NCBI RefSeq assembly: GCF_004634245.1
Contig: NZ_SJTF01000002.1
Location: 310,001 to 374,000, forward strand
DNA from: Flavobacterium foetidum
GTDB lineage: Bacteria; Bacteroidota; Bacteroidia; Flavobacteriales; Flavobacteriaceae
DNA length: 64,000 nt
Direction: 5' to 3'
Made by a program: the position numbers and the translations under genes. Under the pieces are notes generated by a model. It saw only the letters and a program-made list of their open reading frames with translations, did not search any database and was not told where the DNA came from. Of the stretch, positions 9,899 through 18,684 are shown one piece after another. How positions within the stretch are numbered: position 1 is the stretch's first letter; each line of letters starts with the position of its first letter.

Positions 9899-11479
9899 CT
9901 ATAAAATGTAATCGGTATTAATAAAATTTGATTCTTTGCTGTTAAGCAGTTCCTGCAGAATTTCATTATTATAATCGATATCTTTTGAAGCCACGAAAGT
10001 ACGAATTGAGAATGATCGCAAAGCGTCAGGAATGCTCAAAGTTCCTACTGCCGAATCTTTTCTTCCTGTAAACGGGAAAGCATCCGGACCTCTTTGGCAA
10101 GAACTGTTGAGGTTTACGCGACATACTAAGTTTACCAATGCATCGATAAGCGGAGCTAGGGTTTTAATGTCTTTACCAAACAAACTAACTTGCTGCCCAT
10201 AGTTTGATTCGGCCATATCGTTTAAAGGCTCTTTAATATCCTGAAAAGAAATGATCGGAACCACAGGTCCAAATTGCTCTTCGTGATACACTCGCATTTC
10301 CTGATTTACGGGATACAAAACTGCCGGAAAAATATAATTATCAGTATGCTTTCCTCCTTTTTCGTTTAGGATTTCTGCTCCTTTTGAAGTGGCATCATCA
10401 ATTAATCCCTGAATGTATTTCGGTTTGTCTGATTCTGGAAGTGGGGTTAAAGAAACTCCTTTTTCCCAAGGATTTCCAAATTGCAGCGAATCTACTTTTT
10501 CAGAAAAACGTCTGTTGAATTCTTCTCTGATAGACTCATGAACATACAATACTTTTAACGCAGTACATCTTTGACCATTAAAAGACAAACTTCCTGTAAT
10601 GCATTCCTGAATAGCCAGGTCTAAATCGGCATCCGGAAGAATGATGGCTGGATTTTTAGCTTCTAAACCTAAAATCAGACGTAATCTGTTTTTGTTTGGA
10701 TGCTGGTCCTGAAGTGCGATAGCCGATTTGCTGTTTCCAATTAAAGCCAAAACATCAATTTTTCCAGACTTCATAATTGGCGAAGCTACTTCTCGGCCTC
10801 TTCCGTAAACAATATTGATCACCCCTTTCGGAAAACTGCTTCTGAAAGCTTCTAATAATGGCGAAATACATAAAACACCGTGTTTAGCAGGTTTGAAAAT
10901 CACAGCATTACCCATAATTAGCGCCGGAATCAAAAGCGAAAAAGTTTCGTTTAGCGGATAATTATATGGTCCTAGGCACAGTACAACTCCAAGAGGACCA
11001 CGACGAATCATGGCGTTGACGCCTTGCACTTTTGAAAAGTGAGAGCTGCGGCCGTTCAATTCTTTGTAGCTGTCAATTGTATCGTAAATATATTCTACGG
11101 TTCTGTCAAATTCTTTTTGAGAATCCCCCAATGATTTTCCGATTTCCCACATTAGGTATTTTACCACCTCTTCGCGGGTTTCTTTCATTTGGGTAACGAA
11201 TTTCTCCATGCATTTAATACGGTCAACGACTTTCATGGTTGGCCATAATCCTTGTCCCATGTCGTAGGCGGCTGTCGCGGCTTCAACAACTTCAGCTGCT
11301 TCCTTTTCTCCCATAAAAGGAATTGATCCTAATAAGGTCGGCGAATATTTTTCTGTTGAGGAAATAGTAGAAAAAACAGGCGTGGTCTGTCCTGTCCATT
11401 GTTTCAATTCTCCATTTACAAGATAAGTATCTTGGTTTATCAGCGTATTAATCTGATATTCTTCTGGTATAAAACTCAT
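9899..11479 (-). CDS. gapN: NADP-dependent glyceraldehyde-3-phosphate dehydrogenase-like aldehyde dehydrogenase
   Basis: 526 residues counted from the ATG at 11479. A longer frame reaches a TTG at 11518, but that lies inside the preceding terminator and is unlikely to be used. Aldehyde dehydrogenase hallmarks are clear: the Rossmann segment [10 protein letters not shown], the general-base Glu region [10 protein letters not shown] and the catalytic Cys in [11 protein letters not shown]. The C-terminal [21 protein letters not shown] part is typical of the GapN branch. The expected reaction is irreversible oxidation of glyceraldehyde-3-phosphate to 3-phosphoglycerate with NADP+, which bypasses the ATP-yielding step and gives NADPH. 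Substrate specificity is inferred from family resemblance. Confidence 0.85.
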   Translation of the reverse strand: MSFIPEEYQINTLINQDTYLVNGELKQWTGQTTPVFSTISSTEKYSPTLLGSIPFMGEKEAAEVVEAATAAYDMGQGLWPTMKVVDRIKCMEKFVTQMKETREEVVKYLMWEIGKSLGDSQKEFDRTVEYIYDTIDSYKELNGRSSHFSKVQGVNAMIRRGPLGVVLCLGPYNYPLNETFSLLIPALIMGNAVIFKPAKHGVLCISPLLEAFRSSFPKGVINIVYGRGREVASPIMKSGKIDVLALIGNSKSAIALQDQHPNKNRLRLILGLEAKNPAIILPDADLDLAIQECITGSLSFNGQRCTALKVLYVHESIREEFNRRFSEKVDSLQFGNPWEKGVSLTPLPESDKPKYIQGLIDDATSKGAEILNEKGGKHTDNYIFPAVLYPVNQEMRVYHEEQFGPVVPIISFQDIKEPLNDMAESNYGQQVSLFGKDIKTLAPLIDALVNLVCRVNLNSSCQRGPDAFPFTGRKDSAVGTLSIPDALRSFSIRTFVASKDIDYNNEILQELLNSKESNFINTDYIL

Positions 11480-11516
11480 AATTTGGTTGTTTAATAGGTC
11501 TGGTAATTCTATTTTC

Positions 11517-11551
11517 AAAAGAAAAAAGAGGCTTTTTTCTGCCTCTTTTTT
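11517..11551 (-). terminator. Terminator between rhodanese gene and gapN
   Basis: An 11-bp perfect stem, AAAAAAGAGGC (11522-11532) with GCCTCTTTTTT (11541-11551), gives T-runs in both directions. It ends transcription from the rhodanese gene. Confidence 0.85.
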
Positions 11552-11557
11552 ATGTTT

Positions 11558-11869
11558 TTATGGTTGTACGGTTTCTCCTTCCCAATCCAGGATTCCACCA
11601 AGCAGATTATAGGCATTTTCTATACCTAATTCGTTCATAATCTGGCAGGCTTTGGCGCTTCTGGCTCCAGAACGGCAGTAAACGTAGTAGTTTTTATTTT
11701 TGTCTAGTTCTTCGATTTCATAAATAAAACCCTGTCCTTTATGAATATCAATATTTATGGCATTCTCAATGTAGCCGTCATTAAATTCGTCTGCAGTTCT
11801 TACATCAAGTATAACTGCATTTTGGTCAGCATTAAGCTGCGCTACCCAATCTTCTTGTGATAAATTCAT
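11558..11869 (-). CDS. Single-domain rhodanese
   Basis: 103 residues, one rhodanese domain. The active-site loop is VYCRSGARSAKA with the catalytic Cys; the CRSGAR loop of six residues points to sulfane-sulfur rather than phosphatase activity. There is no signal peptide, so it is cytoplasmic. It should move sulfane sulfur from thiosulfate or persulfides to acceptors. It lies next to, and divergent from, the Crp/Fnr regulator that precedes a TauE exporter, which fits a local sulfur theme. A TAAATTTG box on the minus strand (11986-11993) is a possible -7 element. Confidence 0.88.
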   Translation of the reverse strand: MNLSQEDWVAQLNADQNAVILDVRTADEFNDGYIENAINIDIHKGQGFIYEIEELDKNKNYYVYCRSGARSAKACQIMNELGIENAYNLLGGILDWEGETVQP

Positions 11870-12078
11870 AATAAATGTCTTTTTGTAAAATTACGACGTT
11901 TCTATATACAAAAAACGTCTCAAATGCGATTTCGATTATTATTCTCAGAAAACGTTTTAGAGAAAGCATTATAATCAGTGAATTACAAATTTAGTTACTA
12001 TTTTTAAAAATATAGTCTATAAATTCGATAGAAAATAGGATTTTTTCATTTACATAAAATTAATCTAAAATATATTTT

Positions 12079-12114
12079 TTTGACAATTAATAGCATTTCA
12101 AACTACTATCTTTG
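12079..12114 (+). promoter_or_regulatory. Promoter of the Crp/Fnr regulator gene
   Basis: TATCTTTG (12107-12114) matches the Bacteroidota TAnnTTTG -7 element. TTTG at 12079-12082 is a -33 candidate, with a slightly long 24-nt spacer. Transcription would start near 12120. Confidence 0.6.
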
Positions 12115-12230
12115 CAAACAATCACGACATTCAATTCGATTTTGACAAAAACACCAGCTTAGAATTGCAAAAATCCGCACTCATCAATGTGCGGAAATCA
12201 GTAGAATTCGAAGCAAAAAAAATCCATAAA

Positions 12231-12857
12231 ATGCAGCATTCAATAAAATCCATTTTTCCTAATTTCTCTAACGAACTTATCGCTGCTATAGAAAAAAATG
12301 GAGCCTTGCAGGATTTTAAGGCTGGAACAATTTTAATGCGTACCGGACAATACATCAAAAACACAGTTCTGATTACAAAAGGCAAAATCAAGATTTATCG
12401 TGAGGGAGAAGACGGTGGAGAATTTCTGATGTATTATCTGCAACCTGGTCAAGCCTGCGCTATTTCGATGATTTGCACCGCAAAAAGTGAAAAAAGCCAA
12501 ATTATGGCAAAAGTGGTCGAAGATGTCTCGGTGATGATGATTCCGCTCCAGATGATGGACAAATGGATGATGGAACACCGTTCTTGGTACGAATTTGTCA
12601 TAGAAACTTACCGAAACCGTTTTGAAGAAGTTTTAGAAGTCGTCGACAATATTGCTTTTCGCTCGATGGATGAGCGATTGGAGTTTTACTTAAAAAGACA
12701 TTCTGATGCCTGTGGCTGTTCTGAAGTGAATCTATCCCATCAGGAAATTGCGGCCGAACTGAATACTTCACGCGAAGTGGTCTCCCGCTTGCTCAAAAAA
12801 ATGGAACAACGAGGCCTCGTGAAACTCAACCGCAACCAGATTGAGTTATTAAAATAA
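12231..12857 (+). CDS. Crp/Fnr-family transcriptional regulator
   Basis: 208 residues from the ATG at 12231; an in-frame ATG at 12165 would add 22 residues that do not resemble the family. An N-terminal cyclic-nucleotide-binding-type beta-roll (about 1-120) is followed by the dimer helix and a C-terminal winged HTH whose recognition helix reads TSREVVSRLLKKMEQRG. No Fnr-type four-Cys cluster is present, but two Cys lie six positions apart in QACAISMIC and two more in ACGCSE, so a thiol-based or persulfide sensor is conceivable (inference). It lies directly upstream of a TauE/SafE exporter. A shared box in front of that gene and the 18.7-kb sulfur operon is the best candidate for its operator. 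Confidence 0.9.
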   Translation: MQHSIKSIFPNFSNELIAAIEKNGALQDFKAGTILMRTGQYIKNTVLITKGKIKIYREGEDGGEFLMYYLQPGQACAISMICTAKSEKSQIMAKVVEDVSVMMIPLQMMDKWMMEHRSWYEFVIETYRNRFEEVLEVVDNIAFRSMDERLEFYLKRHSDACGCSEVNLSHQEIAAELNTSREVVSRLLKKMEQRGLVKLNRNQIELLK

Positions 12858-12863
12858 GTTTTT

Positions 12864-12936
12864 GCCACAAACTACACGAATAACACTAATTCTCTCTATG
12901 TGAAAATAATTTGTGCGAATTTGTGTAATTCGTGGC
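12864..12936. repeat. GCCAC...GTGGC inverted repeat
   Basis: A degenerate inverted repeat whose ends read GCCACAAACTACACGAAT and ATTTGTGTAATTCGTGGC. The same wording recurs near 15.25, 30.85, 31.7 and 42.2 kb. It lies between the regulator stop and the promoter of the next gene and may act as a weak terminator. Confidence 0.75.
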
Positions 12937-12951
12937 GAAAAAAAAGCTTCT

Positions 12952-12995
12952 GTGATAAATGTTACTGTAGGTTTGTAATTTCCGAAGCACCTTTG
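12952..12995 (+). promoter_or_regulatory. Crp/Fnr-like box and -7 element of the TauE gene
   Basis: GTGATAAATGTTAC (12952-12965) is an imperfect inverted repeat of GTRAC half-sites spaced by four. CACCTTTG (12988-12995) is a near-consensus -7 element starting 36 bp after the box start. The sulfur operon promoter at 18.7 kb has the same box and -7 element with the same spacing. The box centre would be about -41 from the start site, as for class II activation by Crp-type regulators. Confidence 0.65.
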
Positions 12996-13010
12996 CAGAA
13001 AAGATTACAA

Positions 13011-13796
13011 ATGGAAATTGCAGGTTATTTAGCATCTATCATTATCGGGATTACGCTTGGGCTTATTGGCGGTGGCGGGTCGATTTTGACGATTCCCATT
13101 CTGGTCTATCTATTCAAAGTAAATCCGGATCAAGCTACGTCGTATTCGTTGTTTATTGTGGGCATAACCGCCATGTCTGGAAGCTACAGCCATTACAAAA
13201 TGGGGAATTTAAAACTAAAATCTGCCTTGTATTTTGCTGTTCCGTCTGTGATTTCGATTTTGATAATCCGCGAAGTCATTTTTCCTAAAATTGCCGCAAC
13301 CTTGTTTTCTATAGCTTCTTATACTGTATCTAAAGATTTTTTGATTATGATTATCTTTTCGGTATTAATGATAACGGCAGCGCTTTCGATGATACGAAAA
13401 AACCAATCGGAAATAAAATCGTCTCAAACCAATTATGCGCAGCTTAGTTTTATTGGCTTTTTGGTCGGAATTGTAACGGGATTTCTTGGTGCTGGAGGAG
13501 GTTTTTTAATTATTCCCGCTTTGTTATTCTTCGCAAATCTGCCAATGAAGCAGGCAGTCGGAACTTCACTATTAATCATCACTATTAATTCAGCTATAGG
13601 TTTTGCCGGAGATTTGTATATCGGCACACCCATAAACTACACTTTTTTACTAAGCGTTTCCATAATGGCCCTAATCGGAATGTTTATTGGAAGCCAGCTT
13701 TCAAAAAAAATAGACGGTACAAAACTAAAACCACTTTTTGGCTGGTTTGTACTCGTTATGGGATTTTACATTATTGCAAAAGAAGTTTTGCTTTAG
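13011..13796 (+). CDS. TauE/SafE-family anion (sulfite/sulfoacetate-type) exporter
   Basis: 261 residues from the ATG at 13011. A reading frame upstream of it runs through the promoter and repeat and is not coding. Two homologous halves are visible, each with a Gly-rich motif: LGLIGGGGSILTIPILVYLF near residue 15 and VTGFLGAGGGFLIIPALLF near residue 155. About eight membrane helices are expected. Members export sulfite, sulfoacetate or related anions, or import sulfur compounds. The neighbouring Crp/Fnr gene and the box shared with the sulfane-sulfur operon suggest removal of sulfite or thiosulfate made by persulfide oxidation. The exact substrate is unknown. Confidence 0.88.
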   Translation: MEIAGYLASIIIGITLGLIGGGGSILTIPILVYLFKVNPDQATSYSLFIVGITAMSGSYSHYKMGNLKLKSALYFAVPSVISILIIREVIFPKIAATLFSIASYTVSKDFLIMIIFSVLMITAALSMIRKNQSEIKSSQTNYAQLSFIGFLVGIVTGFLGAGGGFLIIPALLFFANLPMKQAVGTSLLIITINSAIGFAGDLYIGTPINYTFLLSVSIMALIGMFIGSQLSKKIDGTKLKPLFGWFVLVMGFYIIAKEVLL

Positions 13797-13864
13797 AATT
13801 TAATGTTCTCACTGTTAGCGCATCAGTGCAGATTTTTAAATATTTTTTGAATTTAGTTTTACTT

Positions 13865-13932
13865 GTAGAGTAATCTTTGTCAAAGTTTTAGGCTTTGACA
13901 AAGATGAAACTAAAAATCGAGCTTTACTCTAC
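13865..13932. terminator. Long nested hairpin between convergent genes
   Basis: An inner 13-bp perfect stem, ATCTTTGTCAAAG (13873-13885) with its complement (13893-13905), is enclosed by a 9-bp outer pairing GTAGAGTAA (13865-13873) with TTACTCTAC (13924-13932). The right arm runs 4 bp into the XRE gene's end. It lies between two converging genes and probably stops transcription from both sides, though it lacks a clean T-tract. Confidence 0.6.
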
Positions 13933-14315
13933 AGTTCCCCAAACCTGTCTTTATAACGACCAAGCTCGATTTCAGTCTGATTCAGAAGTTTTTCTAATAA
14001 TTGAATTTTGTCTTCATATAATTCTTTTAAAATAGAAGTATTTTCTGTATTTATCAAAATACTTCCGTTGTTGTTTCCAGTAACTCTATTGAAGTTGTTG
14101 AAATACCTATGGTAGTCGAAACTTATGATATCTTCTACACTGACATCTAGAATTTTTCCAATTTCAACCAATTTTTCATAACTCAAGGAAGTTTTTCCTT
14201 TTTCAATCTTACTGTAACCCGCCTGAGTTACACCTAATTTTTCTGCCATATATTCCTGAGTATAATTTTTTAACTCTCTAATGCTTTTAATTTTGTTTTT
14301 AATTGTTGCGGCCAT
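13929..14315 (-). CDS. XRE-family HTH transcriptional regulator
   Basis: 128 residues from the ATG at 14315; a longer frame begins at a TTG (14348) that falls inside the upstream operator palindromes, so the shorter start is chosen. Residues about 5-60 are a Cro/C1-type HTH (QEYMAEKLGVTQAGYSKIEKGKTSLSYEKL). The C-terminal part (about 85-125) is a predicted coiled coil (ILKELYEDKIQLLEKLLNQTEIELGR), likely for dimerisation. It probably represses its own promoter through the paired palindromes at 14340-14386. Its other targets are unknown. Confidence 0.88.
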   Translation of the reverse strand: MAATIKNKIKSIRELKNYTQEYMAEKLGVTQAGYSKIEKGKTSLSYEKLVEIGKILDVSVEDIISFDYHRYFNNFNRVTGNNNGSILINTENTSILKELYEDKIQLLEKLLNQTEIELGRYKDRFGEL

Positions 14316-14339
14316 ATAATTTCTGATTTGGGGGTCATG

Positions 14340-14386
14340 TATAGTCAAAACAGCCCGCTGTTAAACCTTTTAACAGCATAACTATA
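14340..14386 (-). promoter_or_regulatory. Overlapping palindromic operators upstream of the XRE gene
   Basis: AACAGC-cc-GCTGTT (14349-14362) is a perfect inverted repeat. Its right half-site is reused in GCTGTTAAA-cct-TTTAACAGC (14357-14377). A further outer pair, TATAGT (14340-14345) with ACTATA (14381-14386), encloses both. Three AACAGC half-sites in this layout fit cooperative binding by a Cro/C1-type dimer. Confidence 0.6.
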
Positions 14387-14438
14387 CTTATTTTTGGGAA
14401 CTTTAAAGTTACTTTATCGCGATGAATAAAGTAAAAAA

Positions 14439-14531
14439 TTATTGCTTTTTTCGCATGGTAATAATAAAACCATATACAAACGCTGTCATCATCAAAATGT
14501 AGTCGCAGCGCGGGATTCCAGATGTAAACAT
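14439..14531 (-). CDS. Possible small membrane peptide (30 aa)
   Basis: A short frame from the ATG at 14531 encodes 30 residues with a hydrophobic middle (YILMMTAFVYGFIIT) ending in MRKKQ. It is preceded at good distance by AAGGAAA, an unusually strong ribosome-binding-like site for this genome, and lies 20 bp after the stop of the 134-residue membrane gene. It could be a co-transcribed small membrane protein. Length and lack of a known family keep confidence low. Confidence 0.35.
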   Translation of the reverse strand: MFTSGIPRCDYILMMTAFVYGFIITMRKKQ

Positions 14532-14550
14532 TATTATTATTTCCTTAAAT

Positions 14551-14955
14551 CTATGCAGTTTTCCTAATGTTCTGATTGAACTGAAGTTCGAGAAAGGAAT
14601 CAATTTGTTTACCAACCAAGAAACGGTCTTTTGATGCAATTTTTACTCTTTTCTCGTTATCATAAACATCTCTAATCATAACCAGATATACAAATTCTTC
14701 GGTATTGTAAAATCTGCTGCTAACTAGAATTGTGTACCCTAAAATTGCCGGAATTAGATAATACAAATCGTTGACATCGGTAAAAATCATAAAGTAATAA
14801 GTAATCGCTGTAACAGCGGCAAAAGTGGCATTGTGTAGATAAAACATTTTTTTTCTCCGAACCAATCCAAGTTCTTTGATTTCATCAAAATGATAATGCC
14901 ATTGCTTCGATTTGAAGCGAAATTCAATCTTTTCGGAAGTGAGTGTAATGAACAT
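14551..14955 (-). CDS. Small membrane protein of unknown function
   Basis: 134 residues. An N-terminal beta-like segment (MFITLTSEKIEFRFKSKQWHYHFDEIKELGLVRR read in parts) precedes two hydrophobic helices at about residues 45-80 (ATFAAVTAITYYFMIF and YYLIPAILGYTILVSS). The C-terminal cytosolic part is charged (RDVYDNEKRVKIASKDRFLV). The pattern resembles small PH-like membrane proteins that sense or modulate membrane state, but I cannot assign a family. It lies upstream of the XRE regulator on the same strand, with the operator region between. Confidence 0.65.
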   Translation of the reverse strand: MFITLTSEKIEFRFKSKQWHYHFDEIKELGLVRRKKMFYLHNATFAAVTAITYYFMIFTDVNDLYYLIPAILGYTILVSSRFYNTEEFVYLVMIRDVYDNEKRVKIASKDRFLVGKQIDSFLELQFNQNIRKTA

Positions 14956-15268
14956 AAATAATCTGCGGATAATACTAAATTTTACGGGTTTTATGTGAGA
15001 AATCTTTTCCTTTAATCTCTTAGGTCCGCAATATTAGGTAATATGTTCTTTTTTTTCCTACAATTGAAATTATAGAATATAACTGTGAGTTGTAATTAAA
15101 TCTTTACATAAAATAAATTGGCTTTAAAGCTTTTTACTTTTCGATATATGATTTAGGGGTGATGAAATACCTGCATAAAAAAACCTCCAGCAAAAACTAG
15201 AGGCGTTGATATAATTTTTATACAGATATTGATTTCGTGAAATTTGTGTAATTGGTGGCCAAACAAAA
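14956..15268. other. Gap between cydB and the 14.5-kb membrane gene
   Basis: AT-rich and without a supported gene. It holds a GTGTAATTGGTGG-type repeat fragment around 15226-15262 and the cydAB terminator at 15177-15206. A 67-codon minus frame over 15124-15327 has no family resemblance and overlaps cydB. Confidence 0.6.
15177..15206 (-). terminator. Terminator of the cydAB operon
   Basis: Stem CCTCTAG/CTGGAGG on the minus strand with one G-T pair, followed by seven T (15177-15183). It is about 63 bp past the cydB stop. Confidence 0.7.
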
Positions 15269-16345
15269 TCAATGTTCCCCATACCCAATATCATCCATTT
15301 TTCCGCTGAAAACTCTATACTGAACAATAAAATACACTATTACTAAAGCCAATGCAATAAAAAACCAGCTCATTCCGGCAGATAAACCGTATTCGTGGGC
15401 GGCAGTATTATAAATCGTCAAGGACGGATTTACCTTATTGGTTGAAGGCAGTACATTCGGAAAAATCGAAACGGCAGTTGAGGCAAATCCACCAACTAAA
15501 AAGAACGTCGAGAATACAAATCCATGACCGTCTTTTTTGAAGGAACGAACTTTGAACAATCCTAAAATCCCAACAAAGGTCAGTAAAGGAAAAAACCAAA
15601 GAATCGGATTTTCTACAAAATTATGAAATGGTTTAGGCTCAATAAAGTGCCAGATTTGTAATGAAATACAAACTAAAACCAGCAAAACAATGTTTAGAGC
15701 AAAAACCACTTTTTTCAATTTCGGATTTAAAGCAGAATTTGTTTTATAAATAATCCAGTTAGCGCCATGAATCGTTAAAGCCACAACACTCACAATTCCT
15801 AGGAAAAGCGTAAACCAATCGATGATTCCTAATTCATTTGCCTGTGGACTAAAGGTTGGATTCCATAACGGAAGAAAGAAGTAATGCGCCTCTTGTGTTG
15901 AAACTCCGTTTTGTACCATTCCGAGATTGACGCCGCGAACGATATTTCCTAAGGCAATTCCAAAGAATAAAGCCAAAAGCAAACTTGCGATTCCGAAAGC
16001 TTTATCCCAAATACTTTCCCACATATGATTATGTATTTGACCGCGCATTTCGAGTCCGATTGCACGGAAAATCAAAAGCCATAAAATCATAATCAAAGGC
16101 AGATAAAATCCGCTGAAAGAAGAAGCGTATAAAGTCGGAAATGCAAAAAACAAAACACCTCCCGCTGCAATTAACCAAACTTCGTTGGCGTCCCAAAACG
16201 GACCAATTGAATTGGTGATTGCTTTTTTGTCTTTTTCTGTATCGGCAAAAAACAAATGAATAATTCCTGCTCCAAAATCATAGCCGTCTAAAACCAGATA
16301 AACGGCCAAAATTCCCATTAAAACTACGTACCAAAAAAATTCCAT
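15269..16345 (-). CDS. cydB: Cytochrome bd quinol oxidase subunit II
   Basis: 358 residues, polytopic, with the subunit II opening YLVLDGYDFGAGIIHL and the conserved FWDANEVWLIAAGG motif near residue 55. It pairs with CydA in the inner membrane, where the complex oxidises quinol and reduces O2 to water with high affinity, without pumping protons. It starts 2 bp after cydA ends, so the two are translated from one message. The cydX-type small subunit is not visible here. Confidence 0.95.
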   Translation of the reverse strand: MEFFWYVVLMGILAVYLVLDGYDFGAGIIHLFFADTEKDKKAITNSIGPFWDANEVWLIAAGGVLFFAFPTLYASSFSGFYLPLIMILWLLIFRAIGLEMRGQIHNHMWESIWDKAFGIASLLLALFFGIALGNIVRGVNLGMVQNGVSTQEAHYFFLPLWNPTFSPQANELGIIDWFTLFLGIVSVVALTIHGANWIIYKTNSALNPKLKKVVFALNIVLLVLVCISLQIWHFIEPKPFHNFVENPILWFFPLLTFVGILGLFKVRSFKKDGHGFVFSTFFLVGGFASTAVSIFPNVLPSTNKVNPSLTIYNTAAHEYGLSAGMSWFFIALALVIVYFIVQYRVFSGKMDDIGYGEH

Positions 16346-16347
16346 AC

Positions 16348-17694
16348 TTATATTTTTTCTGTTGAAAGTTCCACATGATGAGGTCCTTTATTGATAATTT
16401 TTCCAACTAAAAGCAAAAACAGCATTCCGAGCAGAAGGTATAAACCAATAAAACCGAGTAACGTAAACAAGGTATTTCCTGACGAAACAGTTGGCGATGC
16501 TCCAGATGCTGTACGCATTAAATTATAAACCAGCCAAGGCTGTCTTCCTAACTCGGCCGTGTACCAGCCTGTTGTATTGGCGATATACGGAAACGGCATC
16601 ATAAACATGAGCGACCACAAAAGCCATTTGGTATGAAACAACTTCCCTCTTATCAATTGAAAAAGAGAAAGAACCATCAAACCAATAAAAACAGTTCCCA
16701 ATCCGACCATTATATGATAAGCGTAGTACAATCCCGAAATGTTTGTTGGATGCAAATCTTCTTCAAACTGGTCTAAACCTTTTATTTCCTGATCCCAATT
16801 TCCGTAAGTCAAGAAACTTAGAATATTTGGAACTGCGATTTTATTATCCAGTTTTTTGTCTTTTACGTCGGGCTGACCGATTAAGACAATTTCAGAACCT
16901 TTCTTTTCGGTATGAAAAATTCCCTCCATTGCTGCAAAAGTTACTGGCTGATATTTTACAACATTTTTTGCCGCTAAATCTCCTGTCGGCACCGCTACAA
17001 CAATACTCGAAATCAATCCGAAAACAACTCCAGTTTTTAGGAACAATTTTCCGAAAGAAACATTCTTTTTACTTAAAATATAAAAAGCTCCAATTCCAGC
17101 CACAACAAAAGAACTTGTCACTAAAGAAGCCGCCTGATTGTGCAAATAAGAAGGCCAAAGCCACGGATTTAAAAATAAAGCCTGAAAATTATTCAATACA
17201 AATTTTCCGTTTTCTAAAATTTCGTAACCTACAGGATTTTGCATCCACGAATGAGTGGCAATAATTAAAAATCCGCTTGCCCATGAACCAATCATGATTA
17301 ATAATCCGGTTACAAAATGCCATTTATGTCCGAGGAGTTTTTCTCCAAATAAAAACAAACCTAAAAATGACGATTCGAGAAAGAAAGAAAACATTCCTTC
17401 CATTGCCAATGTTTGCCCGATGATTCCTCCCGTTAATTCGGAAAATTTTGCCCAATTGGTTCCGAACTGAAACTCCATCGGAATTCCGGTTACAACACCC
17501 ATCGCAAAATTGAGGGCAAAGATTTTCATCCAGAAATGGGTGGCGTGATTGTAATGTTCGTCTTTAGTTTTTAGATACTTCCATTTGAAGTAAACAATGA
17601 TGAGCGAAAGACCCATTGTAAGCTGCGGAAAAAGGTAATGAAAAGTAATGGTGAAGGCAAATTGCATTCGGTCATAAAAGAGCATTTCTTCCAT
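16348..17694 (-). CDS. cydA: Cytochrome bd quinol oxidase subunit I
   Basis: 448 residues. Haem ligands and the core are recognisable: the N-terminal RMQFAFTITFHYLFPQLTMG carries the first His, GIPMEFQFGTNW and the EGMFSFFLESSFLGLFLFG helix carry conserved Glu residues, and GRQPWLVYNLMRT is the C-terminal signature. The Q-loop is short (about residues 215-310). It binds haems b558, b595 and d and oxidises quinol. A TAAATTTG box on the minus strand (17722-17729) is a plausible -7 element with a short leader. The operon fits low-oxygen growth. Confidence 0.95.
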   Translation of the reverse strand: MEEMLFYDRMQFAFTITFHYLFPQLTMGLSLIIVYFKWKYLKTKDEHYNHATHFWMKIFALNFAMGVVTGIPMEFQFGTNWAKFSELTGGIIGQTLAMEGMFSFFLESSFLGLFLFGEKLLGHKWHFVTGLLIMIGSWASGFLIIATHSWMQNPVGYEILENGKFVLNNFQALFLNPWLWPSYLHNQAASLVTSSFVVAGIGAFYILSKKNVSFGKLFLKTGVVFGLISSIVVAVPTGDLAAKNVVKYQPVTFAAMEGIFHTEKKGSEIVLIGQPDVKDKKLDNKIAVPNILSFLTYGNWDQEIKGLDQFEEDLHPTNISGLYYAYHIMVGLGTVFIGLMVLSLFQLIRGKLFHTKWLLWSLMFMMPFPYIANTTGWYTAELGRQPWLVYNLMRTASGASPTVSSGNTLFTLLGFIGLYLLLGMLFLLLVGKIINKGPHHVELSTEKI

Positions 17695-17721
17695 AAGTGG
17701 TAATTTGTTTATGAAGTTCTA

Positions 17722-17729
17722 CAAATTTA
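17722..17729 (-). promoter_or_regulatory. -7 element of cydAB
   Basis: TAAATTTG on the minus strand matches TAnnTTTG, 28 bp before the cydA ATG. The Crp-like box found at the two sulfur promoters is not present at the equivalent position. Confidence 0.5.
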
Positions 17730-17783
17730 ACCATTACAACCCGAATAGCCTCTTTAAAATACTAGTTTCTTTTAAAATTTTGA

Positions 17784-17954
17784 ACCATATAAGTGATATA
17801 AGTATATAATAGCATCAGACGTCCAAATGAGCTTATTTAAGATTAACTCCTGCAAGGTTTCCAAAACCTTGTAGGTGTTTTCTCTTAAGTCTTAATACCT
17901 ACAAGGTTTTGAAAACCTTGCAGGAAATAAATGAACTTATATGACTTATATGGT
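17784..17954. repeat. ATAAGT inverted repeat enclosing a CCTGCAAGG palindromic element
   Basis: Outer 20-bp arms (17784-17803 and 17935-17954) match inverted with one mismatch. Inside lies a 78-bp element (17848-17925) made of two facing CCTGCAAGGTTT/AAACCTTGTAGG hairpins, seen again at 34.8 and 57.9 kb. It fills the gap between the divergent cydA promoter and the HD-gene stop. Confidence 0.85.
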
Positions 17955-17960
17955 GAAATA

Positions 17961-18551
17961 TTATTTCTTCAAAATCCCTTTTTCAACACTTTCATTAATC
18001 AAACCTTCTGCATAATTCCATAAAGTTGCTGAGCCGTGTTTTATGACGCTTTTCTTTTCATAGACTTTATCGTATTTTACTCCAAACTCTTTCCAGGTGC
18101 CGCCGTTGTTAGAAGTATTTTGCAATAATGGCTCCAATCTGTCCATTGACTTGGCAAATTTCGCTTCGTTGGTTTCGCCAGCTTCAAATTCTTCCCAAAT
18201 GCTGATAAATTCTTCTTTTTGTTTTTCAGGAAGCAAACCAAAAATCCTATTGGCTGCTAAACGCTCTTGATCGGTATTGCAATGATTTTTTACAGTATCA
18301 TAAATAAAAACATCTCCAGCATCAATTTCTACGATATCATGAATCAAAACCATTTTTACGACCTTCAAAACATCAATCGGTTCATTCGAATGTGCTGCCA
18401 GAACAATTGCCATTAATGCCAAATGCCAACTGTGTTCTGCATCATTTTCGCATCGGTCGCTGTTGAATAATTTTGTCTTGCGCTGAATGTATTTTACCTT
18501 ATCAATTTCTTTTATAAAAGCAATTTGATCCGCTAAATCTTTTGTGTTCAT
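17961..18551 (-). CDS. HD-domain nucleotidase (YfbR-like, HD_3)
   Basis: 196 residues from the ATG at 18551. An in-frame start at 18629 would overlap a TAATTTTG promoter box (18587-18594, minus), so the shorter start is preferred. Metal ligands are present: H in ENDAEHSWHLALMA, the HD pair in LIHDIVEIDAGD and a later D in KSMDRLEPLL. Relatives dephosphorylate 5'-deoxynucleoside monophosphates. The gene stands alone. Confidence 0.87.
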   Translation of the reverse strand: MNTKDLADQIAFIKEIDKVKYIQRKTKLFNSDRCENDAEHSWHLALMAIVLAAHSNEPIDVLKVVKMVLIHDIVEIDAGDVFIYDTVKNHCNTDQERLAANRIFGLLPEKQKEEFISIWEEFEAGETNEAKFAKSMDRLEPLLQNTSNNGGTWKEFGVKYDKVYEKKSVIKHGSATLWNYAEGLINESVEKGILKK

Positions 18552-18684
18552 TTTCTTTTTTATTTTGAAATGACATTCGTCATATGCAAAATTAAAGCTT
18601 AAACCGTAATTGTGCGGCTTAAAATTCATTTATCTCAAATCCTATGACAAACTCCACATTTTTTTACACAAAAACCTAATTTCT

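Noticed and set aside
15124-15327. 67-codon minus frame
   Set aside because: It overlaps the cydB end and the cydAB terminator, and its sequence shows no domain.
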